64,000 nt of DNA, from positions 3,410,001 to 3,474,000 of the forward strand of contig NGZR01000005.1 in assembly GCA_002197995.1 (NCBI GenBank), written 5' to 3'. The translations under genes and the position numbers were made by a program. The notes beneath the pieces are model-generated. The model searched no databases. It saw only the letters and a program-made list of their open reading frames with translations, and was not told the origin of the DNA. The stretch's first letter is position 1. The number at the start of each line of letters is the position of its first letter. Shown here piece after piece: positions 1 to 11,079 of this stretch. This DNA is from Gaeumannomyces sp. JS-464 (Eukaryota; Ascomycota; Sordariomycetes; Magnaporthales; Magnaporthaceae).

Positions 1-765
1 TTTAAACCCGAAACCTCGGTAAAAAAAGATTAAAGCCACACCTAATGTGCTACAAAACCTAAGAAAGTTATTAAAAAGCTATAGCTTACCACGGTTAAAA
101 AAGGAAAGCAGGTTTAAGTTAAAATTAACCTTAAATGCTTATTAGTCGAGGGAAACGGCAGGAGCTACGAAAGGCTCGGGTTACAAAGTAACTTAGCAAG
201 CCGCTTAATCGGCCTTTTTCCGTTTAACACGTTTTAACTTTTCCATAGCGTTAATCCCACGACGAATTGCACGCATTTTCTTTTTAAACCATACTTTCTT
301 TTGTTCGCAAGCGCTTAAGTTTATTATTTAAAGCGCGACGTTCGTTATTAAGGTATAACGTTCCTCTTTTACCGCTTTAACCTTTCGCTTCCATTTGCTG
401 GTATTACAAACCGATAAAACGAAGCTGCTCGGGCGAAAAACCCAAAATGTCGCAACCCGTGCGGTTTTAACTAAGGCACTTCACGCACCGAAAAAAGTCC
501 AAAAGGGAGGCTTCGCACTTTTTACGTTTTAGGACCTCGTAACAAAAAAACAGGAAAGCATTTTAATAGTAAAAAAAACGATTTAAACGAGCAGGTTTTT
601 ACGCTAAAGGGTTTTTTTCGCAAAAAGACGTTTTCGCACCCGACAACATTTTGTTAAAATAAAAAAAGGGGATAGGAATGGTAAAAAAAAAAAGTACTTG
701 CCATTAACAAAAAGCGGGGCGATAAAACGTGGCCAAAAGGATTTAACTTAAAAAGGGAAACCTAA
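1..765 (+). mobile_element. 3' internal part of an LTR retrotransposon copy
   Basis: AT-rich, RIP-decayed sequence that is the reverse complement of about 4384-5150. It lies immediately left of LTR 766-1193 and ends in a purine-rich tract (about 750-760, AAAAAGGGAAA) five bases before that LTR. That is where the polypurine tract that primes plus-strand synthesis is expected, so this is read as the 3' internal region of a plus-strand element whose body lies off the left edge. It contains, on the minus strand at about 230-480, the decayed twin of the coiled-coil frame seen at 4681-4983. At 1-30 it holds the T-arm of a tRNA-like sequence. I see no other gene here. Confidence 0.6.
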
Positions 766-1193
766 TGTTACGATTAATATGTAAACCCTAAAGCGGTAGG
801 ACGGAAGGGGTTTTAAGCGGTGCTTTTACCCCGCACCCGGGCACGTGGAGTTACGTAACCCTAGCTAAATCTTTGGATTTATGTTAGCGAAATTATAAAT
901 TTATAAAGCTAAAAGGATTTTTGGATTTGTGTTAACGAAACCACAAATCCACAAATTTAACCCAGCATAAGGTAAAAGGCAGCGTGTATATAAAGGATGG
1001 ATTTCCTATTGTTTTAAATAGCTTTAACTAAGGTTTCGGCATTAGTTAATTTAAGTTAGCTTTTAAGCATCCCCTGGGGCAAGCAATTAAATTGTCCTTT
1101 TAAGTTACGTGTTTTTTTGTTAACCAAATTAAAAATACTGTCCTTTCCACCCCCGAGGTGCCTTACTTTAGGAGCAAACCCTTAATTGTAACA
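766..1193 (+). repeat. Long terminal repeat, 428 bp (copy A, 3' LTR)
   Basis: Begins TGTTACGATTAA and ends TTAATTGTAACA, so it has the TG...CA ends and short terminal inverted repeat of LTRs. It matches 3958-4383 in the opposite orientation and the first part of a third copy at 10,959-11,079 (direct with 3958). It lies just after a polypurine-like tract, which makes it a 3' LTR of a plus-strand copy. The base right after it (1194) is non-element sequence, a reverse-transcriptase fragment. Confidence 0.75.
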
Positions 1194-1541
1194 TTACCGC
1201 TAGGTTATGCTTAGTAAATCGTCGTAAAACTTTTTTTACGAAGTTATTATATTCCTTTTCGGTTTCGGCATAAATAAAAAGGTTATTAAGGTATATTAAA
1301 AAACCGGAATTAATAACGTTTATAAAAATGTGGTTTATTAAGCTTTAAAACTTGCTAAAGCGTTAATTAACTTTATAAGTATAACGGTGTATTCGAAAAA
1401 GCCGTATTTATAACAAAAGGCTATAAGCTATTCGTAACCTTTTTTTATTTTAATTAAATTAAACCTTATTTTAAGGTTTATTTTAGTTATTTACTTAAAT
1501 TTTCGGCGTTTATTTAAAATTTAGTAATAAATAAAATAGGA
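1194..1541 (-). pseudogene. Ty3/gypsy reverse transcriptase fragment
   Basis: On the minus strand, roughly 1320-1200 encodes a short run that reads as the reverse-transcriptase active site with both aspartates changed (YLNNLF for YLDDLF, the G-to-A change expected of RIP), followed by an acidic and basic stretch (AETEKEYNNFVKKV) typical of the segment after that motif. The rest is stops and AT-rich sequence. It is a scrap of an older element into which LTR copy A and the Fot5-like transposon have landed. Confidence 0.55.
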
Positions 1542-1543
1542 TA

Positions 1544-3397
1544 ACGTAGTTTATTAATAAGCGATATACATTAGTAAGCAACACATTTAAACTTAACCTC
1601 CGGTTAATCGACTCGCATATTAACCTAAAAACGCTAAAAATCCATTTAAACTATTCGGAATTATATACATCGAACATTTTTACATCTTTTTGGCAAATGC
1701 GCGCATTATATTTGGTTTTACCGCAAATGTTATATTACCGACGAGTTATCGTCGCCTTCCTTTTTTAACCTTTATAATCGCGCATTTTTTGCTATAATTA
1801 TCCATCCAGCTCCTTTTAGTTTAAAACATTTCGTATTTCGTTTAAATAAGTAACTTTCCAAATTAAACACGTATTTTTTTTAGCTTTCCGGCGTTTGCTT
1901 AATACTTTATTCGCTTTTCGTAATTTAAAGCACTTTTTTTAAAGGTTAACCCGATGTATAATTGTTTTAGCCCTTTTCGTTAATTAGTTTACAACTGTTA
2001 ATATAAATAACGGAAAACTGCTCCGGTAATTGGAAATCCGAGTTTTGATATATTCGAATTGCGAAATTGCGTTTTTAACTATTTAAAACGTTTTAAAAGT
2101 TTAAAGTTTAGCGTCGTTTAAAAGCTTTTTTAAAAGAGTTAAAATTTATAACTTTACATTTAGCTTTTTTAAAACCGAATTCGAATTAAAAAAAGCAAAA
2201 CTAGCTTTTTAAAAGCCTTTTCGAATGTTTTTTTCGGTTATAAAGTTAAAAAATGCCGTTTTAAACGCTGAAAAAAACTCGATTTTAATTACGTGGTTAA
2301 CGTGTAATTTTATTAAATTTTCGATTTGTTAATTGTACGCTTTTTTAACGGGCTAAAACATTTAACATTAAACGGTTAAAAAAAGTAAAACGAATGTAAA
2401 GGCATGCAAAGCGTAATAATATTATATTTTTAGCAATAAAGTTTAAAATCCGTTAAATGGTAGTTTTTATGCCCGTTTAGCATTAATAAGCGATAAAACC
2501 TTTTTTTGCGATTTAAATGTGTTTATCGAAATGCCGAATCCATTTTAAGCCGAGCTCGTTCGTAATTTACCCGTTAAAAACTCGTTAAAATAACCTAATC
2601 GCGTAAAAAGTCGGTTTCCAAATACCAATTGGCCAAATAGTACTACCTTTTAACGATAATAATAAAAAATCGCTTAGCCGTAATAATTAACCTTTTAAAT
2701 AATTATAACCTATTTCCGATTGCTAAGCTAAATTAGCTTTACTTTATTACGACCTTTCGATTTTGTAATAATTATAACGGCGGCGATTATGTTTATAAAA
2801 AAGCCGGTTTCGTCGAAGTTATAAATATCGTTATTTAAAGTGCCATATTTGGCTATAATATTTCGTATAAAGTCGAATTAGGCAAAAACGAGCTTAGGAT
2901 TTCCGCATTTAGCTTTTAATAGTCGTATTTTCGAATTTAACGCGTGCCGAGCTCCGGGCGGCGTTTAACAAACTTTTTAACTTGGCATTTACTAATAGCG
3001 TTCGCGTCGCGTTTGGCGAGCAATCGATTAGCTATATTTTTAACACTAAAAAGCCGGGGAAAAAACGCGCGGAAATCCAGCTTAAATATGTATTTAATAA
3101 GCGCTTCCTTTTCGAATTCCGTTAATTTCCGTAATTTAGGCATAATGTCGCGTCGAGCAAGCCGGCCGCGCTTTGGTTTAGCGAAAGTGGGGAACGCGAC
3201 CAAATAGATTTTAGCGGCGGCCCGAATGCTTAGTTTTAAATTCGATCGCAAAGTTTAAAAAGCGAGAATTAATCGGCTTTCGTTGTTTTGGTTTGCCATG
3301 CTTATTAATAAAAGAATTAAAAGCAAAAAAAAACGTATCGCGTTTTCGCGATTCGTATATCGCTTATTAATATGTGTCGCTTATTAATGGATTACGT
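1544..3397 (-). mobile_element. Fot5-like (Tc1/mariner-pogo) DNA transposon, complete but RIP-decayed
   Basis: Length 1,854 bp. The ends are inverted repeats: the left begins ACGTAGTTTATTAATAAGCG and the reverse complement of the right begins ACGTAATCCATTAATAAGCG. Each end carries two spaced copies of an ATTAATAAGCGA-like motif. TA is duplicated on both sides (1542-1543 and 3398-3399), the target site of this superfamily. The size fits the Fot group (about 1.8-2.1 kb). It contains one decayed transposase on the minus strand. It is inserted in the spacer between two oppositely oriented LTR-element ends, so it is younger than that spacer. Its decay level is as heavy as its surroundings. Confidence 0.85.
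1640..3299 (-). pseudogene. Fot5-like DDE transposase, RIP-killed
   Basis: Recognisable from its start (ATG at 3299) to its C-terminus. The N-terminal helix-turn-helix (IRAAAKIY; LARRDIMPKLRKLTEFEKEAL) is open at 3251-2937. Further on come the C-terminal DDE-side segment near 2300-2150 (FITEKNIRKGF, VLKKLNVKL) and a segment near 2050 (FIKTRISN-like). At the end is a C-terminal zinc knuckle whose second half is seen near 1720 (CGKTKYNARIC for CGKTGHNARTC). Stops, mainly TAA/TAG from CAA/CAG or TGG, fill the middle. From family knowledge it cut and pasted the surrounding element at TA sites. It can no longer make protein. Confidence 0.8.
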
Positions 3398-3399
3398 TA

Positions 3400-3957
3400 T
3401 CGAATAAAAATTATTTAAAATTTAAATTTTTATAATTAATAACCGAACGAAAAAGGTCGAAAGGGTTTTTTTATTTGCGAATAATAAAAAAAGCTAACAG
3501 CCGAAATAAAACGCCGGATTTTTTTATTTTAAGGTTTTTTTTAAAATTAAAGTTTAAAAACGTTAAGCTTTTTTTAATTTATATTATATAAAAAGCTTTA
3601 TATAGGTTTAGCTTTTTTTTAACTTTATAATATAATTTTATAACTGGTGGTTAGGTAAACGCATAGCGGCTTTATTTAATATAATTGGGAAAAAATTTTA
3701 AAACTTTTTAAAAACGGCCGTGAAATTATTAACGACTTTTAACTTAATAAAGTCGAGGTTAATCTTTTTAATCGCAGCGATTATAACCGGCTTAACGGTT
3801 TAAAATTTCGAAAAATCGCGAGGATTTATACGGTGCCGGGCTTTAAAATTACGACATTTTTGCACGCGTTAATACCAAATGTATTTTGCTAAAGTTTTTC
3901 CAAAAGTTTTAAAGTTAGTAAATTTATAACTACTAATAAAGTAAAATTACGTCGCAA
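3400..3957. other. AT-rich RIP-decayed spacer
   Basis: Continuation of the spacer that holds the reverse-transcriptase scrap on the other side of the Fot5-like insertion. I see no gene, RNA or element end in it apart from short AT-rich stretches. It ends exactly at the LTR beginning at 3958. Confidence 0.5.
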
Positions 3958-4383
3958 TGTTACAATTAAGGGTTTGCTTTTAAAGTAAGGCACTTCGAGA
4001 GTGAAAAGGACAATATCGTTAATTTGGTTAACAGGGAAACACGTAATTTAAAAGGATAATCTAATTGCTTGCCCTAAAAGATGCCTAAAAGCTAACTTAG
4101 GTTAATTAATGCCGATACCTTAGTTAAAACTACCTAAAATAGTAAAAATCCATCCTTTATATATACGCTGCCTTTTGCTTTACGTTAGGTTAAATTTATA
4201 AATTTATGGTTCCGTTAACACAAATTTAAAAAACCTTTTGGCTTTATAAATTTGTGGTTTTAAAAACATAAATTTAAAAATCCAGCTGGGGTTACGTAAC
4301 TCCACGTGTCCGGTGCAAGGCAAAAGCACCGCTTAAAACCCCTTTCGTTTTGCCGCTTTAAAGCTTACATATTAATCGTAATA
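3958..4383 (-). repeat. Long terminal repeat, 426 bp (copy B, 3' LTR)
   Basis: Starts TGTTACAATTAAGGG and ends ATTAATCGTAATA (the last CA has decayed to TA). It is an inverted copy of 766-1193 and a direct copy of the fragment at 10,959-11,079. On the minus strand it is preceded at about 4384-4400 by a purine tract (AAAAGGGGAAA), as a 3' LTR should be. This makes it the 3' LTR of the minus-strand chromovirus to its right. Confidence 0.75.
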
Positions 4384-4680
4384 TTAGGTTTCCCCTTTTA
4401 AGCCAAATCCTTTTAACCACGTTTTATCGCCCCGCTTTTTGTTAATGGTAAATACTTTCCTTTTTTACCATTTCCCATCCTTTTCGTGTTTTAACAAAAT
4501 ATTTAGTCGAATACGAAAACGTTTTTTTACGAAGAAAACCTTTTAACGTAAAAACTTACTTGTTTAAATCGTTTTTTCCTTTGTTAAAATGCTTTTTGCT
4601 TTTTTTATTTCGAGGTTTTAAAACGTAAAAAATGCAAGGCTTTTTTTTAAAACTTTTTTCGATACGTGACATGCTTTAAT

Positions 4681-4983
4681 CGGAACCGCACAAATTGCGA
4701 CATTTTAGGTTTTTCGCTTAAGCAGTTTCGTTTTATCGGCTTTTAATACCAGCAAATGAAAGCGGAGGTTAAAGCGGTGGAAGAAAAACGTTGCGTTTTA
4801 AATAACGAACGTCGTGCTTTGGATAATAAACTCGAGCGCTTGCGAAAACAAAAAAAAAATAGTTTAAAAAAAATGCGTGCAATTCGTCGTAGTATTAACG
4901 CTATGGAAAAATTGGAGCGTGTCGAGCGGAGGAGGCCGACCGGGAAGTTCGCCGGGCTTTTTTACAGCCTAAGCCATTCGTAG
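4681..4983 (+). pseudogene. Antisense coiled-coil frame inside the chromovirus
   Basis: The open part (4756-4983, 75 aa from ATG) is a highly charged helix (repeated KAEVKAVEEKR, LDNKLERLRKQKK, IRRSINAMEKLERVE). Upstream in the same frame, 4681-4755 reads RNRTNCDILGFS... with two TAA/TAG codons that look like C-to-T decay. A homologous frame sits at about 480-230 on the minus strand, in the same position relative to its own LTR. Both are antisense to pol. I recognise this as a coiled-coil tail seen in fungal transposon proteins, but I do not know its function. It could be the C-terminus of a captured gene. It is longer and more open than expected by chance in such decayed DNA. Confidence 0.5.
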
Positions 4984-5104
4984 CTCCTTTTTTCTCTTTC
5001 GGTTAGCAAGCGTTCGGGGTTAATTTTAACCTAAACCTATTTACCTTTTTTAACTAAAGTAAATTGTAACTTTTTTAACAACTTTTTTAGGTTTTATAAC
5101 GCAC

Positions 5105-5159
5105 TAAGCGTAGCTTTAGTCTTTTTGCCGAGGTTTCGGGTTCGAATCCCGGCACGACC
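5105..5159 (+). other. tRNA-like sequence with intact B box
   Basis: GGGTTCGAATCCCG at 5140-5153 forms a five-pair T-arm and matches the polymerase III B-box consensus exactly. About 34 bases upstream, TAGCTTTAGTC resembles an A box. The 5' acceptor strand does not pair with the 3' side, so this is not a working tRNA. The mirrored T-arm occurs at 1-30, so it belongs to the repeated element. A T-run of about 24 begins near 5221. A tRNA-derived SINE remnant is an alternative reading. Confidence 0.5.
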
Positions 5160-5306
5160 GTAAAAGTCGATAAGTTTTCGGGCTTACCCCGGAGCTTATC
5201 GAGCTTTTATCCTTTTTTCCTTTTTTTTTTTTTTTTTTTTTTTTGCTAACCGTTCGGCGCAAACTCCTTTGCTTTACTTAGTTCCGGTAAGTGCTGCTTT
5301 TTTTTT

Positions 5307-5377
5307 AACCTAATGGTAAAGCGGTATTATCCATAACACCCATTTTGTAAATCCCGAATTCGATTCCCGGTTAGGTT
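5307..5377 (+). other. Decayed tRNA-like gene, 71 nt
   Basis: Seven-base ends AACCTAA and TTAGGTT pair perfectly and are 71 nt apart, the length of a tRNA. TTCGATTCCCGG gives a T-loop and 3' T-stem strand. The 5' T-stem strand reads CCGAA where CCGGG is needed, two G-to-A changes as expected from RIP. The D-loop (AAAGCGGTA) is present. The anticodon arm is imperfect (best fold TAACA/TGTAA, loop CCCATTT), so the isotype cannot be called. It is embedded in transposon sequence. Confidence 0.45.
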
Positions 5378-8300
5378 AAAAAAACCGGCGGTTTTTTTAA
5401 AACATCGCGGGTATTTCCAAAAAAATCGTCGTTTTGCCGTTTTTTTTTGCTAACTAACCTTTTTACCATTATTTTAATTAATACCTTCGTAAAGTGTTTT
5501 AGCAATTCCCAAAATTGGTTTTTTTACGTGTTTTTTTCGTAATCGTACTTTTTCCATTTAACCAAGTCTTTTTAGGCTTATATTTTAGCTTATAATTTAA
5601 AATTTCTTTAATTTTGTACTTTTATTCCGGGTTAACTTCCACTAACTCGTCGCTTTTAAAGCCCGGTAACGCTGGTTCGAATAAGGAAATATAAAAAACC
5701 GGGTAGGATTTTATAATTAACGGTAGCCGGAATTTGTAATTCACGTTCGAAACCTTTTTTAGTACTTTAAAAGTCCCAGTTTTTTATAATTTAAACTTAT
5801 CGCTCGGTCGTTTCGTTTTAATATTTCGTCGAAAAAGATAAACGCTATTCCCTTTTTTAAAAGTCGGTTTTTTAATCTTTTTTTTGTTTGCTTACGTAGT
5901 TACGGTTGCCGCAGCTTTTTTAGCTTTATTTAAAATGTTTATGCAGCTTAGTAAGCTCCGTTACCTGTATTTCCGCTATTAAAGCATATTTCCTGCTTTG
6001 GGTTTTTTATACGCTGTAAGCGTAAACCCGTAATTCGCATAAAACGGTATAATTTTTATGCTTTTATAAACTAAGCTGTTATAAACGAATTAAACTATAA
6101 AAGTAGTTATACTTAATCGTTTTGTTTTATAATTAACGTAATAACGCAAAACTATTATGGTTTAATTCGTCCGTTTCGTTTATTTATCTGTTTAAAAGTG
6201 GTAGGCTGTAAATAAAAAGTGCTCCGCTCCCAGCCTACTCGAAAGCCTTTCCAAAACTTGCTTATAAATAGCTTATTTTATTTGTAATTAAGCGGTTTAA
6301 CGTGCCGTATTCCGCTATACGTGCCTAATAAAACGTACGCTAGCTTTATAGCGTCGCTGCTTTCTTTATATGGTAAAAACAAAGCGTATTTGGTAAGCCT
6401 ATCCACTATTACCAATATACTGTTATATTTACTCCCGTTATTAGTTTTTTAAATTAGGAAGTTTAATAACGAAATTTATAGTAACTTTTTACTACGCTTC
6501 GTTCGGTGCTAGCAAAGGTTGTAATAACCCGTATGGTTTATACTTATTAGCTTTATTTTTTAACACAGCTTTCGTAATTTTTTATTGCGTTTTATACTTG
6601 GCCCGAGTTTTTGCGAATTGGGTATATTATAGCCGTTTTTACGTTTTTTTTTACGCTTTAATAGCCGTATATTAGCTAGTTATAAATTTGTTAAATTTTT
6701 TTTAAAGTTTAAACCTTTCCCTATTAAACCGTTTTAACGAGTATTTTTTATACCGGGATTAAAAATCCGTTTAGTTTTTCCGCTAAAATTATTCGTATTT
6801 TTTTAAGCATTACGATTTAATAGTTTAATCGTCGGCTTAAAGCGTCCGCTCGGCCATTTTTCGACCTTTTTCAGTATTCGATCCAAATGTCGTAGTTTTG
6901 CAAAAACTCGCTTTAACGAACTTATCGCTTATTTAGGTTTTACTTATAATAAAATGTATTAAGTTTTTATAGTTTATATATACCATAACCTAATGCTTCG
7001 CTTTACAAAATATAATCGCTATTTTTCGAATGCTCGAATTATTGCCAAAAGTTTTTATCGTAAATTTGGTAATTTAATTTAAATTCGTTTAACTTTTGCG
7101 AAAAAAAACGCATAGGGGTATAACCGTTTTTAATTGTCCCGCTGTTTAAATTGGCCGCCGATCGTATAATCCAACGCGTCGGTTTTAACCTCGAAAAGTT
7201 TTTTTAAATTTAGGAATGCTAATACTGGTTTTTTTTAATACGGCGTTCCGTAATTGCTTAAAAGCCTTTTATTTTTACCTTTTCCAATAAAATTAATAAT
7301 TATTTTTGGTAAAATTCGTAAATAATATAGCGATTTTATTATAACCACGGATAAACCGTTTGTAAAAGTTTAAAAACCTAAAAACCTTCGTACTTTCGTA
7401 ACGTTTTTAAATATAAGCCATTTTTAACTTTTTCGAATTTTTTTAAAGTTTATGCAAACTTATCCAAATGTAATTACAAATTTTAAAAAAGCGACTTTTT
7501 GCGAATGCTATTCGCATTTTTCTGGTTTAATAAAAAGCTTTGCGTTAAGCAATTTTTAAAGCATTTTACGCACGTGCTATTTATATTTTTCCATCGTTTT
7601 CGAAAAAACCAGGATATTATCCAAATACGCGAAAACAAAAATATCGAAATATTCGCGCAATATATGGTTAATTATCTTTTAAAACGTAACTAATGCGTTA
7701 GTAAACCCAAAAGTTATTATTAAAAATTCGTAACATTTAAGCTTCGTTTTAAAAGCCGTAAACCATTTTTAGCCTTTTTTAATTCGTATTAAGCTATAAG
7801 CTTTCCGTAAGTTTAAAGCCGTAAAATATTAAGCTTTACCGAGCTTATCGCGCAATTCGTTAATAAAAGGCAAAAAATACCAATCTTTTATCGTAACCTC
7901 GTTTAACGGGCGGTAATCGATATATATTCGTTTCGTCCTATTTTTTTTTTTTTTATAGGATCCCGTATTTTATTAAAAAATCGAAAGGTTTAATATAACC
8001 CTTTCGTAAGTTTTCTTTTAATTGTTTTTTTAGCATTTCTTACTATCGAAAGCTAAATTAGTACAGCTTTTAATATTTAAATTGCGTTTTTAGCTTAAAT
8101 TTAATTTTAAAATCGAACGGTTCGTATTTAAAAAGCACAGTTTTTAGGTTTTTCCTAAACAATTTTTCGTATTTATAATATTTTTTCGAAATATTCGCGA
8201 GCCGTTTTTTAATATTGGTTAAATTGTTTTAATCGCTTTTCGCTTTAAATAATCGCGTATTCGTTAATGCTAAATATATAAGTAAATTGCTAAGTTTTAT

Positions 8301-10900
8301 TACCGTTATAACTTTTTTATTGCTTTTTATGTTTACGGTTCGAGGTTCGTAGTTTATAAACCGTTTTAATTATTTATAGCTTTTTTTATTAAACTTAACC
8401 GGTAGTTTAATTTATTTGCAAATTGTTTTTTTTAAACTAAAGGATTTCGAAAATAACGTTTTTTCCTTTATATCCAGTTTATTTAATATAATAATAACGT
8501 TTTCCTTAATTCGAATGCGTAATATTATTAGCTGTATTTTCGATCGATTTATTTTTTATTATAAGCGATAGGTTTTTTCGACCGTTTTTAATTAATACGG
8601 TTAATATTTCCGTTTTATAGAAATTTTATACCGTTTAACTGTTTATAACGATACGTAATCGCTTTATATTTCGCAATCGATTATTATTTTAACCTTTTTC
8701 TTTTAATATTTTATCCGAAATATTAATAAATCGTATAATTAATTTAATTTTGCTATTGCGAAGGTTTTTATCGGTTTCCGTTTTCCAACTTAGTGCTTTT
8801 CGCTTAGGTGGTTTTTTTAATTTTTTGGTAAAAAGAACGAGTATCGTACGTTCGTTTTTTTGTTCGGGTTAAACGGTACGTACGTTTAGGCAATCCCTTA
8901 ATGCTAAGTTTCCGCCTTTTATGCTATATGTTTTTTGCATTTCGCAGTTTCGCATTTTTTTTAATCGAGCACTTTGGTAATATATAATATCGGGTACCGT
9001 TCGTTAGGTTTAAAAGCTGCGGTAAATTTGCCGATTTGGGTTAATTCCTACCGTAGCAATTGGAATGCTAAACGAAGCTTAATTATCGGCTCGCTTTTTA
9101 ACTTTCGTAAAAAAAAATCGTATTTAAATTTTAATCGTAAATGGAATTTGCACTTTCCGTAAATGCATTTTGCCTAAAAAAGGTACAAATATCCAAAATG
9201 TTTTATATTAATGTTAAAATAGTTTTCGGGATTTAACATAGTTAGCTTATTTTAATTCGCTTATATTATCGAATTTATAATTAGTATATTTAACTTTTTA
9301 TTAATTATTAAACCACGATAAAGGCTAACCGTTGTTTTCGTTCGCTAAAATAGCGTAATATAACGGGCTATTTAAATATTTTAAAATTTTAACGTTTTAA
9401 AAACACACCGAAATATCGAAAAGCGTAAAAGCGTGCTGGTTTTTTCCAATTTGCCTGCTTTTCGCGAACTATAAGTACGAAAGTTTCACCGCTTAAGCTT
9501 TTCGCTCGTTTTTAAAACTCGGCTATCTCGTAAGTTCGACCGTTTTAATTTATTTTAACGTCGGTATCGAAATCCTCCGACTTTTAAAAAAGGTATGTTT
9601 AACTTAAAAGCTTTTTTCGGGCTTTTCTTTTTTCCGCGTTACTTGTTAAAATTGCTTTTTTTAAGTTCCGCGAAAAGCGGTATCGTTTTTTTTTTCCAAA
9701 TTCTCAAACCCGGAAACGATCCGCTATTTTCCCTCGCTATTATATTCGAACCTTTTAGTTTTAAATATACAAATGTTTCGTAATTTCCAAAAATACCATC
9801 CGATAGCCTTTTTATCGAACTAATATATAGCATATAACTTATTATAACAATACGTTTAGCTAAACGCCGTTTTAAAACATGGTTTTTCTTATGTTAAGCT
9901 TTTTTACGTTCGTTAAAAGTTCGCTACCTAACGGTTATTATTTCGCTAAAAGCAATTAACTTTTATATAACCGGTTTAGCCGCATTTAAAACATTTCCCG
10001 TTTTTCGAGTTTTGCTTTTACTTTTTTTACTGCCTTTATTGCTAATAAACGGCTCTCGTATTAAAATTTATAAAGCTTAAGTGCAACTTGTAAACCGTAA
10101 TAGGTTATTATTTAGCCTTTTTTTAATTAGCTTTGTTATTTTATACCGCACTTTTAAAATTATATCTTTTTTTTTATTATCGTTTGTATAATTTATCGCT
10201 AATACGAACCGCGTTTTTAACGTAATTCGTAAAAAACTCCGGGCGATTTTACTTTATAAGTTTATTTTTTACGTTTTCGCGTAACTCGTTATAAAAATGC
10301 AGTATTAACGTAACGTCGTTTTAATTAAGCTTAATATTAATTCGTTAAAAATCCGTTACGTATTTGGCCGCAGGCTTTCGCTATTTAAAAGCTAGCAAAT
10401 CTCTTTTCGCGATTCGGGTTTTATCGATTATACCGAACACTTTTCCGACCTTCCTTCCAAAGGTTTCGAAATTGGCGAAAATAAGCTTAATAGCTTTTTA
10501 GCTATTTTTATACCTTTTAAAATAGTTATTTTAGGTTGGCTAAAACCATTTTTTTACTTTACCGTTTAAATTGGTAATAGCGTAAACAACCTTTTATTTT
10601 TCGCTTACGAATTGCTATTTGTAAAACTTAAAATAGCTTTTGCATTTGGTAAAAACGGTTTAAACTTGCCGTTTTCCTTTTCGTAAAGCTCCGAAAACGG
10701 GAATTTGTACGTTTTAACCGCGATAAACGTTTCGAAAAACACTAACTTTATAGTAAATTGCTTTACCTCGGCCTAGCTTTTAGCGATTTCGTTTAACATA
10801 AGCTTAAAAAGGCTGGCCGTATTAGCGGCCTTATCGAAGTCGTACTTAATACCGTTAAAGTAAAACCCGTAGTTTTTTCCTTTTTAGGCTTTTTACTGCT
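5378..10900 (-). pseudogene. Decayed gag-pol of the first Ty3/gypsy chromovirus
   Basis: No long frame survives, but short runs on the minus strand identify it. The gag matrix/capsid segment is near 10,420-10,160 (LILHFYNELRENVKNKL, RPEFFTNYVKNAVRISDKLYKR). Reverse transcriptase is near 7,950-7,790 (DYRPLNEVTIKDWYFLP, YFTALNLRKAYSLIRIK) and its active site is near 7,640 (AYLDNILVFS, second Asp changed to Asn). The integrase core is near 6,420-6,330 (SILVIVDRLTKYALFLPY). The integrase C-terminus and chromodomain entry are near 5,690-5,560. Plus-strand open frames at 7499-7693, 8974-9162 and 9595-9783 are antisense accidents. Confidence 0.75.
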
Positions 10901-10958
10901 ATTTGCTATAATTGCACTGTTTTTTTCTGATAAAATACTAAATAAAATTAGTTAAAAT

Positions 10959-11079
10959 GTTATAATTAAAGGTTTGCTTTTAAAATAGGGCACTTCGGGG
11001 ATAGAGAAAATAATATCGTTAATTTGGTTAATAAAAAAACACGTAATTTAAAAGGACAATTTAATTGCTTGCTTTAAGC
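10959..11079 (-). repeat. Partial LTR copy C (5' LTR remnant, 121 bp)
   Basis: Starts TGTTATAATTAAAGGTTTGC and follows LTR B base for base with C-to-T/G-to-A differences until AATTGCTTGC near 11,075, then stops matching. It lies just outside the gag start of the minus-strand chromovirus, where the inner edge of its 5' LTR should be. The outer 300 bp of the LTR have been replaced by the inverted fragment at 11,080-11,260. Confidence 0.6.

Larger units (their letters stand above)
3958..11079 (-). mobile_element. Ty3/gypsy chromovirus, minus strand, with extra 3' region
   Basis: The internal order on the minus strand is gag (about 10,900-9,900), reverse transcriptase (about 7,960-7,580), integrase (about 6,480-5,700) and chromodomain-like end (about 5,690-5,560). 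Then comes an unusual 1.1-kb stretch with an antisense coiled-coil frame and tRNA-like sequences, a purine tract and the 3' LTR. The 5' LTR survives only as 121 bp (10,959-11,079). No target duplication can be checked because that LTR is cut. The whole length is RIP-decayed. That LTRs B and C belong to this one element is inferred from their direct orientation and from the fit of the flanking gag start and polypurine tract. Confidence 0.6.

Noticed and set aside
2944..3207. 87-aa plus-strand frame
   Set aside because: Antisense to the helix-turn-helix region of the Fot5-like transposase.
766..4383. LTRs A and B as the two ends of one element or as solo LTRs
   Set aside because: They are in opposite orientation, their outer flanks are shared internal sequence, and neither has a matching five-base duplication.
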